Source: Dimorphilus gyrociliatus (taxonomy: Eukaryota; Annelida; Polychaeta; Dinophilidae). Taken from it: a stretch of DNA of 64,000 nucleotides. The translations under genes and the position numbers were made by a program. This document shows, piece after piece, positions 63,201 to 64,000 of this stretch (positions are counted from its first letter, which is position 1; every line of letters begins with the position of its first letter). Location: contig CAJFCJ010000003.1 of assembly GCA_904063045.1 (NCBI GenBank), forward strand, positions 930,001-994,000, given 5' to 3'. The notes beneath the pieces were generated by a model. It was not told the origin of the DNA and made no database searches. It worked only from the letters and a program-made list of their open reading frames with translations.

Positions 63201-63554
63201 TTATTTTTAATAATATCCTCCAGCGTTAATGCGGCATAGTTTTTATATTTTTCCTCCACCTGCTTATTACAACAAGACAATTGCCTTTTTTCACTGCAAA
63301 GCGTTGCTGTTCGATCTAGTTTTTTTCCAATAACAAAAGAAAAACAAGAATTAGCTTTTTTTTTTCATATACGTATATTTGCTGCTTAATTGATTAAGAA
63401 ATATTAATTAAATACCTTGAACTTTCGACCTCGGAACGTCGATAAAAGTTAAATCATTTCTGGTAAAATCCCTTTGAGTTAGAGAGCAATCCGAGGAAAA
63501 AGTTTGGGGGAGGAAGAGAAGAATAATGAAGGCACACAGCGTGTGCATAGTCAT
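36219..63554 (-). CDS. Glypican, GPI-anchored heparan sulfate proteoglycan core protein
   Basis: Eight exons: 63554-63416, 63315-63151, 50307-49628, 46957-46725, 38347-38251, 38159-37952, 37452-37405 and 36406-36219. All phases match and the reading encodes 585 residues, close to the family's ~550. A signal peptide (1-~20) is followed by exactly 14 cysteines (23, 53, 61, 62, 180, 240, 250, 253, 261, 265, 272, 333, 387, 398), the glypican hallmark. Motifs include LSCCNKQVEEKY, LFSDLFVLVLQNVMN, CARC..PCLNACL, and CWDG before the stalk. The stalk has Ser-Gly attachment sites at S464, S469, S483 and S512, flanked by DDEDE acidic runs. The C-terminus is a GPI signal: GGNGSNG (556-562) as likely omega region, then a hydrophobic end. 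Glypicans hold Wnt, Hedgehog, BMP and FGF ligands at the cell surface. Introns reach 12.8 and 8.4 kb. Whether it is a GPC1/2/4/6-like (Dally-like) or GPC3/5-like (Dally) member is undecided. Confidence 0.96.
38348..46724. other. Glypican intron 4 (8.4 kb) with GC-elevated islands
   Basis: No exon recognised. Islands visibly richer in G+C lie at ~39120-39660 (with CGCCGCGGCG near 39552) and ~44980-45200 (AP-1-type TGACTCA near 45109, an X-box-like site at 45013-45026). An X-box-like site is also at 41050-41063. CTCF-like motifs are at 38448, 42913 and 46324. Open frames in the islands have no known motifs. They may be enhancers. Confidence 0.5.
46958..49627. other. Glypican intron 3 (2.7 kb)
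   Basis: A GC-richer patch at ~47830-48020 is open for 61 codons on the plus strand without recognisable protein motifs. The rest is AT-rich with (GA)n near 49255. Confidence 0.5.
54949..54975. repeat. (CT)n microsatellite
   Basis: Uninterrupted TCTCTC tract followed by CCCTTTCCCC. Confidence 0.95.
55968..56080. repeat. Compound (CA)n/(TA)n/(CATA)n/(CAGA)n repeat
   Basis: CACACA, TATATA, CATACATA and ACAGACAG tracts follow one another over about 110 bases. Confidence 0.93.
60962..60985. repeat. (GA)n microsatellite
   Basis: Short GAGAGA tract in glypican intron 2. Confidence 0.9.
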
Positions 63555-64000
63555 CCACCTTTGTTCATGAATTATCCGATTAGAACAAATTTATATTATT
63601 GTGTTTTTATTAAGGCCTAATCTCGCTTTGTTATATTTTTTTCCCTTGTCTTCTTTTTTATGTCTAACTATTGACGAAACCGACAAGATAAAGTCACATA
63701 GTTGTACGCGCGCGCGCTGGTTTCCTTTTGATTTCAGCTGTCCCTAGATGTCGCTCTAGTGTATGTGGTTGGGTTTTTTATCGAAATATATAACGAAAAA
63801 TACGTAAAAGAGTAAAAGAGTCGTTAAAATGAGCAGACCTTTTCTGTTATTTGTGTTGAATGACTTGGTGACTTTTTTATTCAATAGATAAACGAATGAA
63901 TGTCGGAAACTACTCACGAATAATATCCGGCTTACAATAAGTATAAACCATACATAACACAAGTTTCATAAAATCACAAGTACAAGTAAACAAGTGCTTA
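63555..64000. promoter_or_regulatory. Glypican upstream region
   Basis: The 5' flank of the glypican start codon (minus strand). It includes an alternating CGCGCGCGC tract at ~63708-63718, a CTCF-like motif (CCCTAGATGTCGCT, minus strand) at 63742-63755 and an AGGCCT at ~63615. The transcription start was not located. Confidence 0.45.

Noticed and set aside
1-64000. Transposons, retroelements, tRNA genes or viral insertions
   Set aside because: I looked for reverse transcriptase, transposase and integrase motifs, long terminal repeats and tRNA B-box patterns and found none I could support by eye.

Overview
This is animal (metazoan) nuclear DNA. By eye it is strongly AT-rich, roughly 30% G+C. 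The genes are split by GT-AG introns, a U1 snRNA gene with its promoter sits at the left end, and the gene content (a glypican, phospholipid scramblases, a collagen-like protein, an SDR9C-type dehydrogenase) is that of an invertebrate bilaterian. I cannot name the species. AGGCCT palindromes, TATACAGTATA-type palindromes, (GA)n/(CT)n tracts and a CTCF-like motif recur throughout. No transposon with recognisable coding capacity, no tRNA and no CRISPR array was seen.

Layout, left to right. U1 snRNA on + at 908-1073, with a decayed U1-like 3' half near 2908-3000. A two-exon minus-strand gene for an alpha-crystallin-like protein at 4707-6610. A gene-poor stretch to about 13.8 kb. A four-exon plus-strand gene (13861-18319) for a secreted acidic proprotein ending in a 10-cysteine phospholipase-A2-like domain. 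Three six-exon scramblase genes on the minus strand: A at 20967-22533, B at 25422-26736, C at 29819-31180. Between B and C, on the opposite strand, lies a secreted protein (27735-28848) with about 100 Ser-Gly dipeptides followed by a very cationic, two-cysteine, hairpin-like tail. An SDR dehydrogenase (31851-33070, minus) is divergent from a transmembrane collagen-like gene (33558-34960, plus). From 36219 to 63554 on the minus strand runs one eight-exon glypican gene. I rebuilt all eight coding exons with matching phases to 585 residues, including all 14 expected cysteines, Ser-Gly attachment sites and a GPI signal. Its giant introns hold several GC-elevated islands that may be enhancers.

The genes are not an operon. 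Common themes are cell surface and secretion: two candidate proteoglycans (glypican and the Ser-Gly protein), a membrane collagen, lipid scramblases and a secreted proprotein. The three scramblases share a CACGTG E-box 74-79 bp upstream of the ATG. Copies B and C differ at only 3 of about 817 aligned bases across exons 2-6 and their introns, yet differ clearly in exon 1 and intron 1, which suggests recent gene conversion. The most novel item is the serglycin-like protein with an arenicin/protegrin-like cationic tail.

Exon boundaries were assigned by hand from splice signals and reading-frame phase. All functions are inferred from motifs read by eye, without database searches.
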